Origin: Nectonema munidae
Taxonomy: Eukaryota > Nematomorpha > Nectonematoida > Nectonematidae
Length of the DNA: 64,000 bases
Reading direction: 5' to 3'
Assembly: GCA_030549495.1 (NCBI GenBank)
Contig: JAUIRK010000947.1
Span: 1-64,000 of the forward strand
The position numbers were made by a program, and so were the translations under genes. Position 1 is the first letter of the stretch; each line of letters opens with the position of its first letter. Under the pieces are notes generated by a model that worked only from the letters and a program-made list of their open reading frames with translations, was not told the DNA's origin and did no database searches. This document shows positions 1-12,967 of this stretch, piece by piece.

Positions 1-3000
1 TTAAAATAATATATTTATATGTTAGGAATGAAATTTGGTATATTTAAATAATTTCTGAAAAAAAATTATTTTTACTATAGCGCTGCAACTCTTCTTTCAA
101 AGTTTATTCAAATCTGTGAAAATAAACAAGAAAAATAGCAAAAATACAATTGATAAAAAAGCCAGTTAAGGTTTCAAACAGGTAAATAAAGTTATGGTTT
201 TTCTTCGAGAAGTCAAATAGTTTTGTTTTAGAACTATGAGTTAAAGCAGGCTTAGATGATGGATTCGATAACTCAAGACCTTGAGTTCGATCCCGCATCA
301 AGCCTGCTCTACTCATAGTTCGATACAAACAAAATTGTAATTTTCTCGATGAAAACATTTTAACTTTATTTTTAGAAATTTTAAGGCGAATCAAAAATTT
401 TTGCTATTTTAACTTTGTTTATGCCTTTTTTTAATGTTTTTATTTTTTAGATTTCAATGAATCCAGATTGAAGAAATTATAAAGGTAAACAAAATTTTTA
501 TGATTTCAGAAATTATTATAGTAAACAAAATTTTATTATTCTCAAAATATTATTTGTTTAATATAATAATAAAAAAATGAAAAAATTTTATTTGGTTTTT
601 GAATTTTGTGTTTAATGACAAAACAAAAAATTAAATAAAAATTTTTAAAATTTCAATTTTAATGAAAGGTATTTAATTTAAATGGCTATATCAAATAATA
701 AATTAATTTTTAAGAAAAATTTGTGAATACTAGCAAAAAAAATAATATTTTTTAGTTATCATTTGCGAAAGAATTAAAATTTTTTTTGTTAAAAATTATT
801 AAAAGAATTATTTTTGTAAATTAAACAAAATAAGTTTTATTTTGTTTAATTTTTAACAAATATTACTTATTAATATTAATTTTAAATTTTTAAAAAATAA
901 ATTTTATTATTGTTTAAATAAAAAAATACTCCATTGTTTTTAAAATTCAAAAATTTAATTGATTTACTGTGTATGTTATAATTAATAAAAGTTTTATTCA
1001 ATTGTAAAATAACAAAAAAATATAAAATTCTAGATTTTGTTATAATTTTTCAATTAAATTGATTATATTTAAAATAAATAGTTTTAAAATAATTTAAATT
1101 ATTTTAAGGAAAATCATAAACATAAAATTAAAATTTATATGAAACATATTAAAAAATTTTTAATTCAATTAGAATTATTATTTTTATTCAAATAAATCAA
1201 TCTTTAAAAACATAGAAAATAAATTTTTTTATATAAATTTTTAAAAACGGGAATACTTCAAATTTTAAAACCAAATAGAATGTCAATTTTTTGACTTAAT
1301 CAAAATTTTAAATTAAGTATAAACTAAACAATAAAAATAATGCAAAAATGAAATTTTGATTGCCGTTTTTTCTAAATAAAATTTACAATAAATATGTTTT
1401 AAAAAAAGGCAAAATTTGAAAGCCTTGTATCGAACTTTTTAAGGATTAACAAATTTGTGTTGAGATAAAACTTTAAAAAAATATATTTATATATCAATTC
1501 AAAACTTAATAAATTTTAATTAAATTTGAAGATTAACTTTTTTACAATTTTGAATGCAAATTTTTTTTTTATTATATTATAAACAAACAAAATCATTATT
1601 TATTTTTTAGAAATTGAATAAATCTATGTTTGGTAAGAAAGATAGAAATATAAAAAGGTAAAACAATTTTTTTACTTTATTATTTAAATACAAAACAAAT
1701 AATTCTTCAAATCCTTATTTAATAATTTTCATAAATAGCGACTAATTTAAGAATTTAGCAAAATTTTTAATTGATTCATTAGCATTTATTTAAAAACATT
1801 TTGTAAAATCTTCATTTTTATTTTTTTACAAATAGAAAATTTAAAATATGAATAAAATTTTTATGGATTTCGAAACTCATGCAACCTTGAGTTATCGAAC
1901 CCTTCATTAATGCTTTCTCTAATTCTTTTGTCATAAAACAAAGATTTGATCCAGAAGAAAAATAATAACTTTATTTACAAGTGTTTTGAAACATTAAAAA
2001 ATTTCAATCATAATTTTTGTATTTTCTTTTTTGTTCAAAATTCTTAAAAAACTAAAATTTTAATGTTTACCATAGAAGAATTTAAATGTAAATTTTTTTG
2101 ATTTCATCAAATTTTTATTGTTTATTAATAGTGGCAATTTCATTCTTTTAAATAGCAAAAATATTTTTAATAATTGAAAATCAATGTTCTAAAGCGAAAA
2201 ATAATATTTATTTTTTGTTTAAATTTGGCATTTATTTATGACTAATTTTTAATTTCAAATTTTGTCAAGTTGATTAATATTTAATTTAGATCTATAAATA
2301 AACATAAGTTTTTATTTTTAAATGAATTTTAATTTAGGTATCAAAGAAGGGGTTCCAATGAAGGAAAAATTAATTTAACAATAAAATTCAAACAAAATTA
2401 CAATCTTGAAAAAAGCTTTGTTTTGATACGATTTGAATAAAAATATTGTTATGACAAAAATTTAAATAAAATATAATTAATCTTTTGATTTATAATATTT
2501 TTTTTTTTAAATTAGAAAAAAACAAAAGAACAAAATATTTTTTTTTTTAATATTTTAAAATTTTTATAATCAATTTTAACATTTTATTTAAATTTCAAAA
2601 TATAATGAAAATCAATAAAAATTTATTTTTTGTTCAAATTTTTAAAACTAAATTTTTAATTGTATTAATATTTTGTGGATTGACTTGAGCCACTTAAATT
2701 AGTTTATTTTTATTAAAATGTAAACATAGTTTTGATACTTTACAAACCCTTGAATTTTAAAAGGTATCAATTGTTTTGTCAAATGATAACACTAAATTAA
2801 TTTAAAGAAATGAAATTTTTAAATTATTTGTTTATTATTATAAACATTGTGAATAATAACTTTTGGTATTTATAATTTACTATTGACTAATTTTTAAAAG
2901 GGAATTATTTTTACCAATAGCGCTGCAAAAGGTTGGAGAATTTAAGAATTTGAATTAATTAAATTATAAAAGATCTTTTATTACAAGAAAATAGCAAAAA

Positions 3001-4229
3001 TGATAAATTGAAAACCGTTAAGGTTTAATAAAGGTAAAGTTAATATCATAGGGTTTTATAAAATTTAAGGTTTTAAGTTGAGCCAATTGTATCGAATTTT
3101 ATGTTTTATCAAGCATTTAAGAGATTTAAAATCGAATTCAAGATTTTGAGTTACAAAATATAAAATCATTTTTTAAAAGCTCTTTGTTCATGCGGTTTCT
3201 AAAAAAACAAAACTAAAACCAATAAAATATAATTTTTTATTTTTAAATTCTTTATTAAAAAACTGGGAAACAAACTTTGAAAATTCCTTTGTTAAAATTA
3301 TTATTTTTCAAATGAAAATTTTTTGAATTAAATCAAAATTTTAGAAAAAAATATTAATTTATTTTTTTTTTAAAATAGCTTTATTCAATTTAAATATTTA
3401 TTTAATATTTTTGGAACTAATATATAAAATATCAAAATATAAAGAATGTTAAAGAGATTTTTTTGTTATAGCATTTAATATAAAATTTATTAATGAATTG
3501 TGGATTACTTGAGCCATTTAAAATAAGTATCATTTTTATTATTTATGAGATATTTGCAATTTGTCATAAACAAAATATGGGTTTTAAATCCACAAAATTT
3601 TTTTTTTGTTTATTAAATTTTCAACAAACAAATATCTCCTTTGTATATAAAATAATTTATGGTTAAAAGCATGCAAAAAATTTCTTAACGAACATTTATT
3701 TTGTATTAAAGCTTTTAGTTCAAATTTTCAACCCTTTTGATAAAGTCCTTGTTCATGAAAGTATTTTACTAAACAAGAAAATAGCAAATATTTAATTAAT
3801 CGCCGTTTTTATCTTTTATAATTTATTAAAAATAATTGTTTGTTTCAAAGAAATATTTGTAATTCAATTTATCGAAATTAGGAAAAATTTTCAAATATAT
3901 CAATACTTTATTAAAAACAAAATTTACCTTAAATTGTTTATCGAATGAATATTATTAAAATTTTTTCATTTGTTGTCAAGTTGAAAAAAAAAAATTTTTT
4001 TTTTGAATTTTTTAAAACAAAAAATTTTATTTTCAAAAATTTAATTTTTAAGGAATATTTTATTTTTACCATAAAATTAAAATTTCATTTATTCATTTTG
4101 TTAAAATATTTTTATTTTAATAGATTTGAATATGCTTTAGCGAAAAATTATTTAAAGGTACAATTTTTAAATAATTTGATAAAAATTATTGGAATATAGC
4201 AATTTTTGACATATTTTTAAAATATTATT
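1..4229. repeat. Decayed left flank of the 1.7-kb gene array
   Basis: Fragments of the array unit are recognisable throughout but heavily altered. Examples are the TAGCGCTGCAACTC block near 78 and 2920, a degraded micro-exon with acceptor and donor near 451-484 (in-frame stop), exon-3-like CATGCAACC near 1876, and intron 1 pieces at 2880-3240. No copy keeps exon 1 or a complete exon 3, and around 4200 the exon 3 segment is deleted. The region is richer in A/T homopolymers than the array. It is either old edge copies escaping homogenisation or poorly polished consensus at an assembly edge. I see no intact gene here. Confidence 0.6.
104..394 (-). repeat. Inverted relic of intron 1 plus SINE
   Basis: On the minus strand this stretch follows the array unit from the SINE 3' part, through the tRNA-like body (GGGATCGAACTCAAGG), to a degraded copy of exon 2 near 93-114. 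Its flanks (1-85 and from about 400) read in the array's + direction. The centre, near 285, lies in the near-palindromic AACTCAAGACCTTGAGTT of the SINE. Parts of 95-205 also match the array in the + direction, so this may be a fold-back or a blended consensus. Confidence 0.55.
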
Positions 4230-4811
4230 TAATTAATCTTAATTTTATCTTTTATAATTTGAGATGAATTTTGTTTGTTCTCAAGGAAAATACTCCATTC
4301 AATTTGCGAATTAAAATTTTTTTTTTGGTTTTGATTCCTCAATCTAAAGTATAAAAAAACAAAATTATATTATTCTTTGTTTAAATTTTATCACTATTAC
4401 TAAACATAATTTCAAAATGTTGTCCCCAAGTTGACTTATTTTAGTTTAGATCTTAAAAATAAACATAAGTTTTTGCCCACAAAATGAATTTTAATGTAGG
4501 TATCAAAAAGCCAGGGGTTCCAATGAAGGAATAAATTAATTTAACCATAAAATTCAAACAAAATATACAATGTTGTAAAAGTTTTGTTACGATACGATTG
4601 TGAATAAAACTTTATGGTATATATAATATATGTGTACAAAAATTTAAATAAATTTGAGAGAAAAGGTTGGGAGAATACTGGCAACTGAATTGATAATATT
4701 TTAGAAAAGTTCTTTTGTAAAAAGTAAACAAAAGAAACTATATTTTTTTAATAACAATTAACAAAATAATTCTTTTAATTAATTTTAACAAAAGTAAAAT
4801 ATCAAAATATA

Positions 4812-5896
4812 ATGAAAACAATAAAAAAGTTGTTTTTGTTACTAGCAAATTCAACAAGCCTACTGTGTATGTTATAATTTTGTGGAATTGACTTGAGCCA
4901 TTTAAAATAGAGAGTATACTTTCATTATGTGTTGAGATACTTTTAGGAAAATCTCTTTCATAATTTGCTTTCTCTAATTGTTTTGTCATATAAACACAAG
5001 ATTAAAACCCCCAGAAATAATATTTTTCATTTTTTATTATTATTACAAACAAAATAAGCTTGTAGGTATAAAATCTTTGGTACTATGTTAACTAATTTCT
5101 GAAAAATGGATGAATTATTTTTGTTTACCATACTCTTCGCTGCAACTCTAAGGACTTCAGAATCAAAAGTTCTTGTTCATTAAGTATGTGGCACTAAACA
5201 AGAAAATAGCAAAAATGATGAATTGATTGGCCGTTAAGGTTTCTAAAAGTAAAGGTACCATAGAGTGTTTTCATCGAGAAGGCACAATTGCACCGCTTGT
5301 TAATCGAACTATGAGAAAAAGCATGCTTGATGCGTGATGTCGAACTCAAGACCTTGAAATGTTATCGGAATCCATCTATCGTCTACTCACGCGGTTTCTA
5401 AAACAAAACTATTTGACCAGAAGAAAAATATGCTTTAATTTACAAGTGTTTTGAGGCATGCAAAAAACTGGCTTTTTTAACTTTGTATTTCTCCTTTTGT
5501 TCAAAATTCTTTATTTTCTAGATTGAATAAAGCTAAAAAGAAATAGTAAAGGTAATTTTTTTGATTTCATAGCTTTATTATTTAAATATAGAAATTTCAT
5601 TCCTTCATATATATAATATATTATTTTAATAATTTTCATATGTTCAAGAGAGCGAACATTTTATTAATATTTGAATTTTTAATGAATCATGTGGCATTTA
5701 TTTTTGACACATTTTTAAAATCCCTCATTTTTATTGTTTATTAATATTTGCAATTAGCATATATAAATACAATTTATTTTTAAAAGCATGCAACCATGAG
5801 TGTCTTACGAACCCTTCTTACCGCTATAAAAGCGATACAATTCTATTGTCCCCTAACTTTGATAGAGCTAGAGCCAAGTGTGAAAATTTTAATTGA
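4812..5896 (+). pseudogene. Array copy 1: secreted micropeptide gene, broken in exon 2
   Basis: Exon 1 is 4812..4866 (55 nt, an in-frame 3-nt insertion changes AFTSLL to ANSTSLL), exon 2 is 5522..5551 (30 nt) and exon 3 is 5787..5896. Splice sites are in place. Exon 2 has lost one T of ATTTG, which creates an in-frame TGA at once, and also lacks part of the GAA run. The whole unit carries many 1-3 nt indels compared with units 2-17, so sequencing error at a poorly covered edge is an alternative to true inactivation. See copy 5 for the family description. Confidence 0.6.
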
Positions 5897-6528
5897 ATCT
5901 TGTTAGACATACAAATATTTAATTAATCTTAATTTTATCTTTTATAATTTGAGATGAATTTTGTTTGTTCTCAAAGAAATACTCCATTCAATTTGCGAAT
6001 TAAAAATTTTTTTGGTTTGACCTCAATCTAAAGTATAAAAACAAAATTTATTATTCTTGTTTAAATTTCACTATTACTAAACATAATTTCAAATGTTGTC
6101 AAGTTGACTTATTTTAGTTTAGATCTAAAAAAATAAACATAAGTTTTTGCCCACAAAATGAATTTTAATGTAGGTATCAAAAAGCCGGGGTTCCAATGAA
6201 GGAATAAATTAATTTAACCATAAAATTCAAACAAAATATACAATGTTGTAAAAGCTTTGTTATGATACGATTGTGAATAAAACTTTATGGTATATATAAT
6301 ATATGTGTACAAAAATTTAAATAAATTTGAGAGAAAAGGTTGGGAGAATACTGGCAACTGAATTGATAATTTTTTTAAAGATTCTTTAAATTGCCGATAA
6401 ATTTTGTTTGAAACTGAGAAAGTTTCAATATGATTTTTTAGTTCTTTTTAAAATAAACAAAAATACTATTTTTTTATAATAACAATAACAAATAATTCTT
6501 TTAATAATTTTAACAAGAAGTAAAATAT

Positions 6529-7578
6529 ATGAAATATAATAAAAAAAAGTTGTTTTTGTTACTAGCATTCACAAGCCTACTGTGTATGTTATAATTTTGT
6601 GGATTGACTTGAGCCATTTAAAATAGAGTATACTTTCATTATATGTTGAGATACTTTTAAGGAATTTGTCATATAAACACAAGATTAAAACCCCCACAAA
6701 CATATTTTTTATTTTTGTTTATTATTATCAACAAACAAATAAGCTTGTAGGTATAAAATCTTTGGTACTATGTACTAATTTCTGAAAAACAGGGGAATTA
6801 TTTTGTTTACCATATAGCGCTGCAACTCTGGACTTCATCAAAGTCCTTGTTCATTAAGTATGTGGCACTAAACAAGAAAATAGCAAAAATGATGATTGAT
6901 TCGCCGTTAAGGTTTCTAAAGGTAAAGTTACCATAGGGTGTTTTCATCGAGAAGGCACAATTGCGCCGCTTGTATCGAACTATGAGGAAAGCAGGCTTGA
7001 TGCGTGATCGAACTCAAGACCTTGTGTTATCGAATCCATCATCTAATCAGCTCTACTCACGCGGTTTCTAAAACAAAACTATTTGACCAGAAGAAAAATA
7101 ATAACTTTATTTACAAGTGTTTTGAGGCATGCAAAAAACTGGCTTTTTTAACTTTGTATTTCTCCTTTTGTTCAAAATTCTTTATTTTCTAGATTTGAAT
7201 AAAGCTAAAGAAGAAGAAGAAAATAGTAAAGGTAATTTTTTTTTGATTTCATAGCTTTATTATTTAAATATAGAAATTTCATTCCTTCATATATATAATA
7301 TATTATTTTAATAATTTTCATATGTTCAAGAGAGCGAACATTTTATTAATATTTGAATTTTTAATGAATCATGTGGCATTTATTTTTGACACATTTTTAA
7401 AATCCCTCATTTTTATTGTTTATTAATATTTGCAATTGGCATATATAAATACAATTTATTTTTAAAAGCATGCAACCATGAGTGTCTTACGAACCCTTCT
7501 TACCGCTATAAAAGCGATACAATTCTATTGTCCCCTAACTTTGATAGAGCTAGAGCCAAGTGTGAAAATTTTAATTGA
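6529..7578 (+). CDS. Array copy 2: secreted micropeptide, variant N-terminus
   Basis: Exons 6529..6583, 7193..7231 and 7469..7578. The usual ATG context is lost by a small deletion, but an ATG slightly upstream restores the frame and gives MKYNKKKLFLLL instead of MKTIKKLFLLL, still a basic n-region followed by a hydrophobic core. Exon 1 is 55 nt, which keeps phase 1. Intron 1 is 609 nt, shorter than the usual 639-640 because of a deletion near 6662. Exons 2 and 3 match the consensus exactly. The start is my inference from frame continuity. Confidence 0.6.
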
Positions 7579-8218
7579 ATCTTGTTAGACATACAAATAT
7601 TTAATTAATCTTAATTTTATCTTTTATAATTTGAGATGAATTTTGTTTGTTCTCAAAGAAATACTCCATTCAATTTGCGAATTAAAAATTTTTTTGGTTT
7701 GACCTCAATCTAAAGTATAAAAACAAAATTTATTATTCTTGTTTAAATTTCACTATTACTAAACATAATTTCAAATGTTGTCAAGTTGACTTATTTTAGT
7801 TTAGATCTAAAAAAATAAACATAAGTTTTTGCCCACAAAATGAATTTTAATGTAGGTATCAAAGACCAGGGGGTTCCAATGAAGGAATAAATTAATTTAA
7901 CCATAAAATTCAAACAAAATATACAATGTTGTAAAAGCTTTGTTATGATACGATTGTGAATAAAACTTTATGGTATATATAATATATGTGTACAAAAATT
8001 TAAATAAATTTGAGAGAAAAGGTTGGGAGAATACTGGCAACTGAATTGATAATATTTTTAAAGATACTTATAAATTGCCGAAAAATTTTTATTTGAAAGT
8101 GAAAATGTTTCAATAGAAAGTTCTTTTGTAAAAGTAAACAAAAGAAACTATATTTTTTAATAACAATAACAAATAATTCTTTTAATAATTTTAACAAGAA
8201 GTAAAATATCAAAATATA

Positions 8219-9296
8219 ATGAAAACAATAAAAAAGTTGTGTTTTGTTACTAGCATTCACAAGCCTACTGTGTATGTTATAATTTTGTGGATTGACTTGA
8301 GCCATTTAAAATAGAGTATACTTTCATTATGTGTTGAGATACTTTTAAGGAAAATCTCTTTCATAATTGCTTTCTCTAATTGTTTTGTCATATAAACACA
8401 AGATTAAAACCCCAAGAAATATATTTTTCATTTTTGTTTATTATTATCAACAAACAAATAAGCTTGTAGGTATAAAATCTTTGGTACTATGTACTAATTT
8501 CTGAAAAACGGGGGAATTATTTTGTTTACCATATAGCGCTGCAACTCTGGACTTCATCAAAGTCCTTGTTCATTAAGTATGTGGCACTAAACAAGAAAAT
8601 AGCAAAAATGATGATTGATTCGCCGTTAAGGTTTCTAAAGGTAAAGTTACCATAGGGTGTTTTCATCGAGAAGGCACAATTGCGCCGCTTGTATCGAACT
8701 ATGAGGAAAGCAGGCTTGATGCGTGATCGAACTCAAGACCTTGAGTTATCGAATCCATCATCTAATCAGCTCTACTCACGCGGTTTCTAAAACAAAACTA
8801 TTTGACCAGAAGAAAAATAATAACTTTATTTACAAGTGTTTTGAGGCATGCAAAAAACTGGCTTTTTTAACTTTGTATTTCTCCTTTTGTTCAAAATTCT
8901 TTATTTTCTAGATTTGAATAAAGCTAAAGAAGAAGAAGAAAATAGTAAAGGTAATTTTTTTTGATTTCATAGCTTTATTATTTAAATATAGAAATTTCAT
9001 TCCTTCATATATATAATATATTATTTTAATAATTTTCATATGTTCAAGAGAGCGAACATTTTATTAATATTTGAATTTTTAATGAATCATGTGGCATTTA
9101 TTTTTGACACATTTTTAAAATCCCTCATTTTTATTGTTTATTAATATTTGCAATTGGCATATATAAATACAATTTATTTTTAAAAGCATGCAACCATGAG
9201 TGTCTTACGAACCCTTCTTACCGCTATAAAAGCGATACAATTCTATTGTCCCCTAACTTTGATAGAGCTAGAGCCAAGTGTGAAAATTTTAATTGA
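8219..9296 (+). pseudogene. Array copy 3: secreted micropeptide gene, exon 1 frameshift
   Basis: Exons 8219..8271, 8912..8950 and 9187..9296. One extra base in exon 1 (TTGTGTTTTG in place of TTGTTTTTG) shifts the frame after MKTIKKL and removes the hydrophobic core, so this copy should not give the normal secreted product. Splice sites and exons 2 and 3 are intact. The lesion is next to a T run, so a base-calling error is possible. Confidence 0.6.
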
Positions 9297-9943
9297 ATCT
9301 TGTTAGACATACAAATATTTAATTAATCTTAATTTTAGCTTTTATAATTTGAGATGAATTTTGTTTGTTCTCAAAGAAATACTCCATTCAATTTGCGAAT
9401 TAAAAATTTTTTTGGTTTGACCTCAATTAAAGTATAAAAACAAAATTTATTATTCTTGTTTAAATTTCACTATTACTAAACATAATTTCAAATGTTGTCA
9501 AGTTGACTTATTTTAGTTTAGATCTAAAAAATAAACTTAAGTCTTTGCCCACAAGTTTTGATTTTAATGCTAGGTATCAAAATCGGGGGTTCCAATGAAG
9601 AGGGTTATGAAGGAAAATTAATTTAACCATAAAATTCAAACAAAATATACAATGTTGTAAAAGCTTTGTTATGATACGATTGTGAATAAAACTTTATGGT
9701 ATATATAATATATGTGTACAAAAATTTAAATAAATTTGAGAGAAAAGGTTGGGAGAATACTGGCAACTGAATTGATAATATTTTTAAGATACTTATAAAT
9801 TGCCGAAAAAATTTTATTTGAAAGTGAAAAGTTTCAATAGAAAGTTCTTTTGTAAAAGTAAACAAAAGAAACTATATTTTTTTAATAACAATAACAAATA
9901 ATTCTTTTAATAATTTTAACAAGAAGTAAAATATCAAAATATA

Positions 9944-11014
9944 ATGAAAACAATAAAAAAGTTGTTTTTGTTACTAGCATTCACAAGCCTACTGTGTATG
10001 TTATAATTTTGTGGATTGACTTGAGCCATTTAAAATAGAGTATACTTTCATTATGTGTTGAGATACTTTTAAGGAAAATCTCTTTCATAATTGCTTTCTC
10101 TAATTGTTTTGTCATATAAACACAAGATTAAAACCCCCAGGAAACATATTTTTCATTTTTGTTTATTATTATCAACAAACAAATAAGCTTGTAGGTATAA
10201 AATCTTTGGTACTATGTACTAATTTCTGAAAAACGGGGGAATTATTTTGTTTACCATATAGCGCTGCAACTCTGGACTTCATCAAAGTTCATTAAGTATG
10301 TGACACTAAACAAGAAAATAGCAAAAATGATGATTGATTCGCCGTTAAGGTTTCTAAAGGTAAAGTTACCATAGGGTGTTTTCATCGAGAAGGCACAATT
10401 GCACCGCTTGTATCGAACTATGAGGAAAGCAGGCTTGATGCGTGATCGAACTCAAGACTTGTGTTATCCAATCCAGCATCTAATCAGCTCTACTCACGCG
10501 GTTTCTAAAACAAAACTATTTGACCAGAAGAAAAATAATAACTTTATTTACAAGTGTTTTGAGGCATGCAAAAAACTGGCTTTTTTAACTTTGTATTTCT
10601 CCTTTTGTTCAAAATTCTTTATTTTCTAGATTTGAATAAAGCTAAAGAAGAAGAAGAAAATAGTAAAGGTAATTTTTTTTGATTTCATAGCTTTATTATT
10701 TAAATATAGAAATTTCATTCCTTCATATATATAATATATTATTTTAATAATTTTCATATGTTCAAGAGAGCGAACATTTTATTAATATTTGAATTTTTAA
10801 TGAATCATGTGGCATTTATTTTTGACACATTTTTAAAATCCCTCATTTTTATTGTTTATTAATATTTGCAATTGGCATATATAAATACAATTTATTTTTA
10901 AAAGCATGCAACCATGAGTGTCTTACGAACCCTTCTTACCGCTATAAAAGCGATACAATTCTATTGTCCCCTAACTTTGATAGAGCTAGAGCCAAGTGTG
11001 AAAATTTTAATTGA
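9944..11014 (+). CDS. Array copy 4: secreted micropeptide, intact
   Basis: Exons 9944..9995, 10630..10668 and 10905..11014, giving the standard 66-residue product with Phe at residue 8. Intron 1 is 634 nt. The spacer upstream of this copy is a distinct variant (near 9541-9610: CACAAGTTTTGATT and a duplicated GAAG stretch), so its promoter region differs from the other copies although the coding exons do not. Confidence 0.75.
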
Positions 11015-11408
11015 ATCTTGTTAGACATACAAATATTTAATTAATCTTAATTTTATCTTTTATAATTTGAGATGAATTTTGTTTGTTCTCAAAGAAATAC
11101 TCCATTCAATTTGCGAATTAAAAATTTTTTTGGTTTGACCTCAATCTAAAGTATAAAAACAAAATTTATTATTCTTGTTTAAATTTCACTATTACTAAAC
11201 ATAATTTCAAATGTTGTCAAGTTGACTTATTTTAGTTTAGATCTAAAAAAATAAACATAAGTTTTTGCCCACAAAATGAATTTTAATGTAGGTATCAAAG
11301 ACCAGGGGGTTCCAATGAAGGAATAAATTAATTTAACCATAAAATTCAAACAAAATATACAATGTTGTAAAAGCTTTGTTATGATACGATTGTGAATAAA
11401 ACTTTATG

Positions 11409-11425
11409 GTATATATAATATATGT
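11409..11425 (+). promoter_or_regulatory. Candidate TATA region of array gene (repeated in each unit)
   Basis: GGTATATATAATATATG lies about 230-250 bases upstream of the copy 5 start codon and recurs at the same offset in nearly every unit (copy 14 has TATAGG instead of TATATG). It is the best TATA-like candidate between genes. A 5' leader of over 200 nt or a 5' untranslated intron would follow. The polypyrimidine-rich stretch ending TTTTAACAAG just before the start codon could be an acceptor for a leader exon. No transcription start can be proven from sequence. Confidence 0.3.
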
Positions 11426-11655
11426 GTACAAAAATTTAAATAAATTTGAGAGAAAAGGTTGGGAGAATACTGGCAACTGAATTGATAATATTTTTAAAGA
11501 TACTTATAAATTGCCGAAAAAATTTTATTTGAAAGTGAAAATGTTTCAATAGAAAGTTCTTTTGTAAAAGTAAACAAAAGAAACTATATTTTTTTAATAA
11601 CAATAACAAATAATTCTTTTAATAATTTTAACAAGAAGTAAAATATCAAAATATA

Positions 11656-12732
11656 ATGAAAACAATAAAAAAGTTGTTTTTGTTACTAGCATTCACAAGC
11701 CTACTGTGTATGTTATAATTTTGTGGATTGACTTGAGCCATTTAAAATAGAGTATACTTTCATTATGTGTTGAGATACTTTTAAGGAAAATCTCTTTCAT
11801 AATTGCTTTCTCTAATTGTTTTGTCATATAAACACAAGATTAAAACCCCAAGAAATATATTTTTCATTTTTGTTTATTATTATCAACAAACAAATAAGCT
11901 TGTAGGTATAAAATCTTTGGTACTATGTACTAATTTCTGAAAAACGGGGGAATTATTTTGTTTACCATATAGCGCTGCAACTCTGGACTTCATCAAAGTC
12001 CTTGTTCATTAAGTATGTGGCACTAAACAAGAAAATAGCAAAAATGATGATTGATTCGCCGTTAAGGTTTCTAAAGGTAAAGTTACCATAGGGTGTTTTC
12101 ATCGAGAAGGCACAATTGCGCCGCTTGTATCGAACTATGAGGAAAGCAGGCTTGATGCGTGATCGAACTCAAGACCTTGTGTTATCGAATCCATCATCTA
12201 ATCAGCTCTACTCACGCGGTTTCTAAAACAAAACTATTTGACCAGAAGAAAAATAATAACTTTATTTACAAGTGTTTTGAGGCATGCAAAAAACTGGCTT
12301 TTTTAACTTTGTATTTCTCCTTTTGTTCAAAATTCTTTATTTTCTAGATTTGAATAAAGCTAAAGAAGAAGAAGAAAATAGTAAAGGTAATTTTTTTTGA
12401 TTTCATAGCTTTATTATTTAAATATAGAAATTTCATTCCTTCATATATATAATATATTATTTTAATAATTTTCATATGTTCAAGAGAGCGAACATTTTAT
12501 TAATATTTGAATTTTTAATGAATCATGTGGCATTTATTTTTGACACATTTTTAAAATCCCTCATTTTTATTGTTTATTAATATTTGCAATTGGCATATAT
12601 AAATACAATTTATTTTTAAAAGCATGCAACCATGAGTGTCTTACGAACCCTTCTTACCGCTATAAAAGCGATACAATTCTATTGTCCCCTAACTTTGATA
12701 GAGCTAGAGCCAAGTGTGAAAATTTTAATTGA
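11656..12732 (+). CDS. Array copy 5 (reference): 66-aa secreted micro-exon peptide, Kazal-like spacing
   Basis: Exon 1 (11656..11707) encodes MKTIKKLFLLLAFTSLL, a textbook signal peptide with a basic start and a Leu-rich core, and ends at the donor GTATGT. Intron 1 (640 nt) ends TTTATTTTCTAG. Exon 2 (12348..12386, 39 nt) encodes YLNKAKEEEENSK and is followed by GTAATT. Intron 2 (236 nt) ends TTTTTAAAAG. Exon 3 (12623..12732) starts with CNHEC, ends ARAKCENFN and stops at TGA. All junctions are phase 1, so three separate short exons join in one frame. Mature cysteines are at residues 32, 36 and 62. Spacing C-x3-C-x7-Y-x6-L-x3-F-x6-C equals the Kazal pattern with Tyr44 and Phe55 where cysteines 3 and 4 belong; Ser46-Asp47 fits the Kazal GSD and Ala60 the A-x-C. 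The product is likely secreted. Function is unknown: protease-inhibitor ancestry is an inference, and an odd cysteine count could allow dimers. I do not recognise the gene. Confidence 0.75.
12076..12217 (-). repeat. tRNA-derived SINE in intron 1, with target duplication (one per unit)
   Basis: A 142-bp insert lies between two copies of GGTTTCTAAA (12066..12075 and 12218..12227). Read on the minus strand it starts GTGAGTAGAGCTGATTAG (degenerate A box), continues through GAGTTCGATCACG (B box) to AGCCTGC, and ends in CTTTACC. The same insert sits at the same site in units 2-17, for example 6921..7062, 8640..8781 and 10359..10499. In the array copies the B box is degraded (GATCACG rather than GATCCC). 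It is transcribed antisense inside the peptide gene's intron. The diverged right-edge gene lacks it at 34416..34425. Confidence 0.75.
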
Positions 12733-12967
12733 ATCTTGTTAGACATACAAATATTTAATTAATCTTAATTTTATCTTTTATAATTTGAGATGAATTTTGT
12801 TTGTTCTCAAAGAAATACTCCATTCAATTTGCGAATTAAAAATTTTTTTGGTTTGACCTCAATCTAAAGTATAAAAACAAAATTTATTATTCTTGTTTAA
12901 ATTTCACTATTACTAAACATAATTTCAAATGTTGTCAAGTTGACTTATTTTAGTTTAGATCTAAAAA

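Noticed and set aside
8000-8305. Minus-strand open frames across exon 1 and the leader (also 4,738..4,989, 9,623..9,865, 23,393..23,647, 26,722..26,958)
   Set aside because: They appear only where chance indels keep A/T-rich sequence open, differ between otherwise identical units, and are antisense to the conserved exons.
12150-12217. tRNA gene in each unit
   Set aside because: Only box-like motifs remain; the arms do not pair into a cloverleaf and the B box is altered. SINE origin explains it better.
12661-12670. TATAAAAGCG as a TATA box in every unit
   Set aside because: It lies inside exon 3, where it encodes Tyr-Lys-Ser, and its conservation is explained by coding.
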